Below are positions 63,914 to 64,000 of a DNA stretch of 64,000 bases, in pieces (the stretch's first letter is position 1; each line of letters opens with the position of its first letter). The position numbers and the translations under genes were made by a program. The notes beneath the pieces were generated by a model. The model saw only the letters and a program-made list of their open reading frames with translations. It did not search any database and was not told the DNA's origin. This DNA is from Empedobacter stercoris (GTDB lineage Bacteria; Bacteroidota; Bacteroidia; Flavobacteriales; Weeksellaceae), in contig NZ_JACXZC010000001.1 of assembly GCF_020281205.1 (NCBI RefSeq), positions 153,295 through 217,294 of the forward strand. The letters are read 5' to 3'.

Positions 63914-63988
63914 TGGTCCCTACTGGATTCGAACCAGTGACCCCCTGCTTGTAAGGCAGGTGCTCTGAACCAGCTGAGCTAAGAGACC
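63914..63988 (-). tRNA. tRNA-Val (anticodon UAC), copy 2
   Basis: This is the same 75 bases as the copy at 63789-63863, including the acceptor, anticodon loop CTTACAA and T arm. The 12 bases just upstream of each copy on the minus strand are also identical. The repeat unit is 125 bases. More copies may follow past the right edge. Confidence 0.93.
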
Positions 63989-64000
63989 TAAGGTTCATTT

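Noticed and set aside
63789..63988. Direct repeats as a CRISPR array
   Set aside because: The repeats are tRNA genes with full cloverleaf pairing and only two copies are in view.

Overview
The window is a low-GC (about one third G+C by eye) chromosomal segment of a member of the Bacteroidota, most likely order Flavobacteriales. Family Weeksellaceae (Empedobacter/Chryseobacterium-like) is my best guess, but it is inferred and was not searched. The evidence is a SusC/SusD pair, a type IX secretion sorting domain, GLPGLI and DUF4836 family proteins, a split transketolase, a DksA homologue without its zinc ligands, few Shine-Dalgarno sites, and TAnnTTTG-type -7 promoter elements. I see no rRNA, phage, insertion sequence or CRISPR array. 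Most of the window is core genome.

Layout. 1-399 is the start of a PAS-domain protein running off the left edge. 585-4600 is a split transketolase whose two halves are separated by two paralogous secreted proteins. 4848-7441 holds a small conserved protein, proC and a sodium:solute symporter. 7550-9241 is recR plus a family 2 glycosyltransferase. 9255-14230 (minus strand) carries a small lipoprotein, psd, cdsA, a LUD-domain gene, ftsH and rsfS. 14324-16452 (plus strand) carries birA, idi, a queD-like gene and a Bcp-type peroxiredoxin. 16449-18058 has small unknown genes and a YiiX-like hydrolase. gcvT follows.

19309-29628 is the accessory heart of the window, a copper-handling region. A minus-strand operon encodes two tandem cysteine-motif small proteins, an MbnP-like protein, an MbnH/MauG-like dihaem protein and an outer membrane protein with a CxxCxC motif. 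A plus-strand operon encodes an AraC regulator with an HMA-like MxCxxC motif, an HMA-like/DUF3347 protein, a CCxxC lipoprotein and a multicopper oxidase with a Met-rich insert and a probable beta-barrel tail. A convergent NlpE-like lipoprotein follows. A Gre-factor-like gene with a structured leader and murI lie between the two operons.

29782-47365 has lipA, two GLPGLI genes (the second broken by an in-frame stop), cinA, an unknown secreted protein, a DEAD-box helicase, rluD, a PASTA protein, ddl-coaD, a T9SS-exported metalloprotease, rnhB and a SusC/SusD pair. 47469-63744 has an unknown secreted protein, guaB, a giant GT117/DUF2723 membrane protein, two beta-barrel proteins each preceded by a sigma-54-type promoter, a DUF4836 lipoprotein/ABC transporter operon, ileS, a DksA-like gene, lspA and a small membrane protein. 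The right edge has two identical tRNA-Val(UAC) genes in tandem on the minus strand.

The best candidates for something under-described are the copper region (especially the cysteine-motif pair next to MbnP/MbnH), the sigma-54 outer membrane pair, and the hairpin-rich small-ORF leader before the Gre-like gene.
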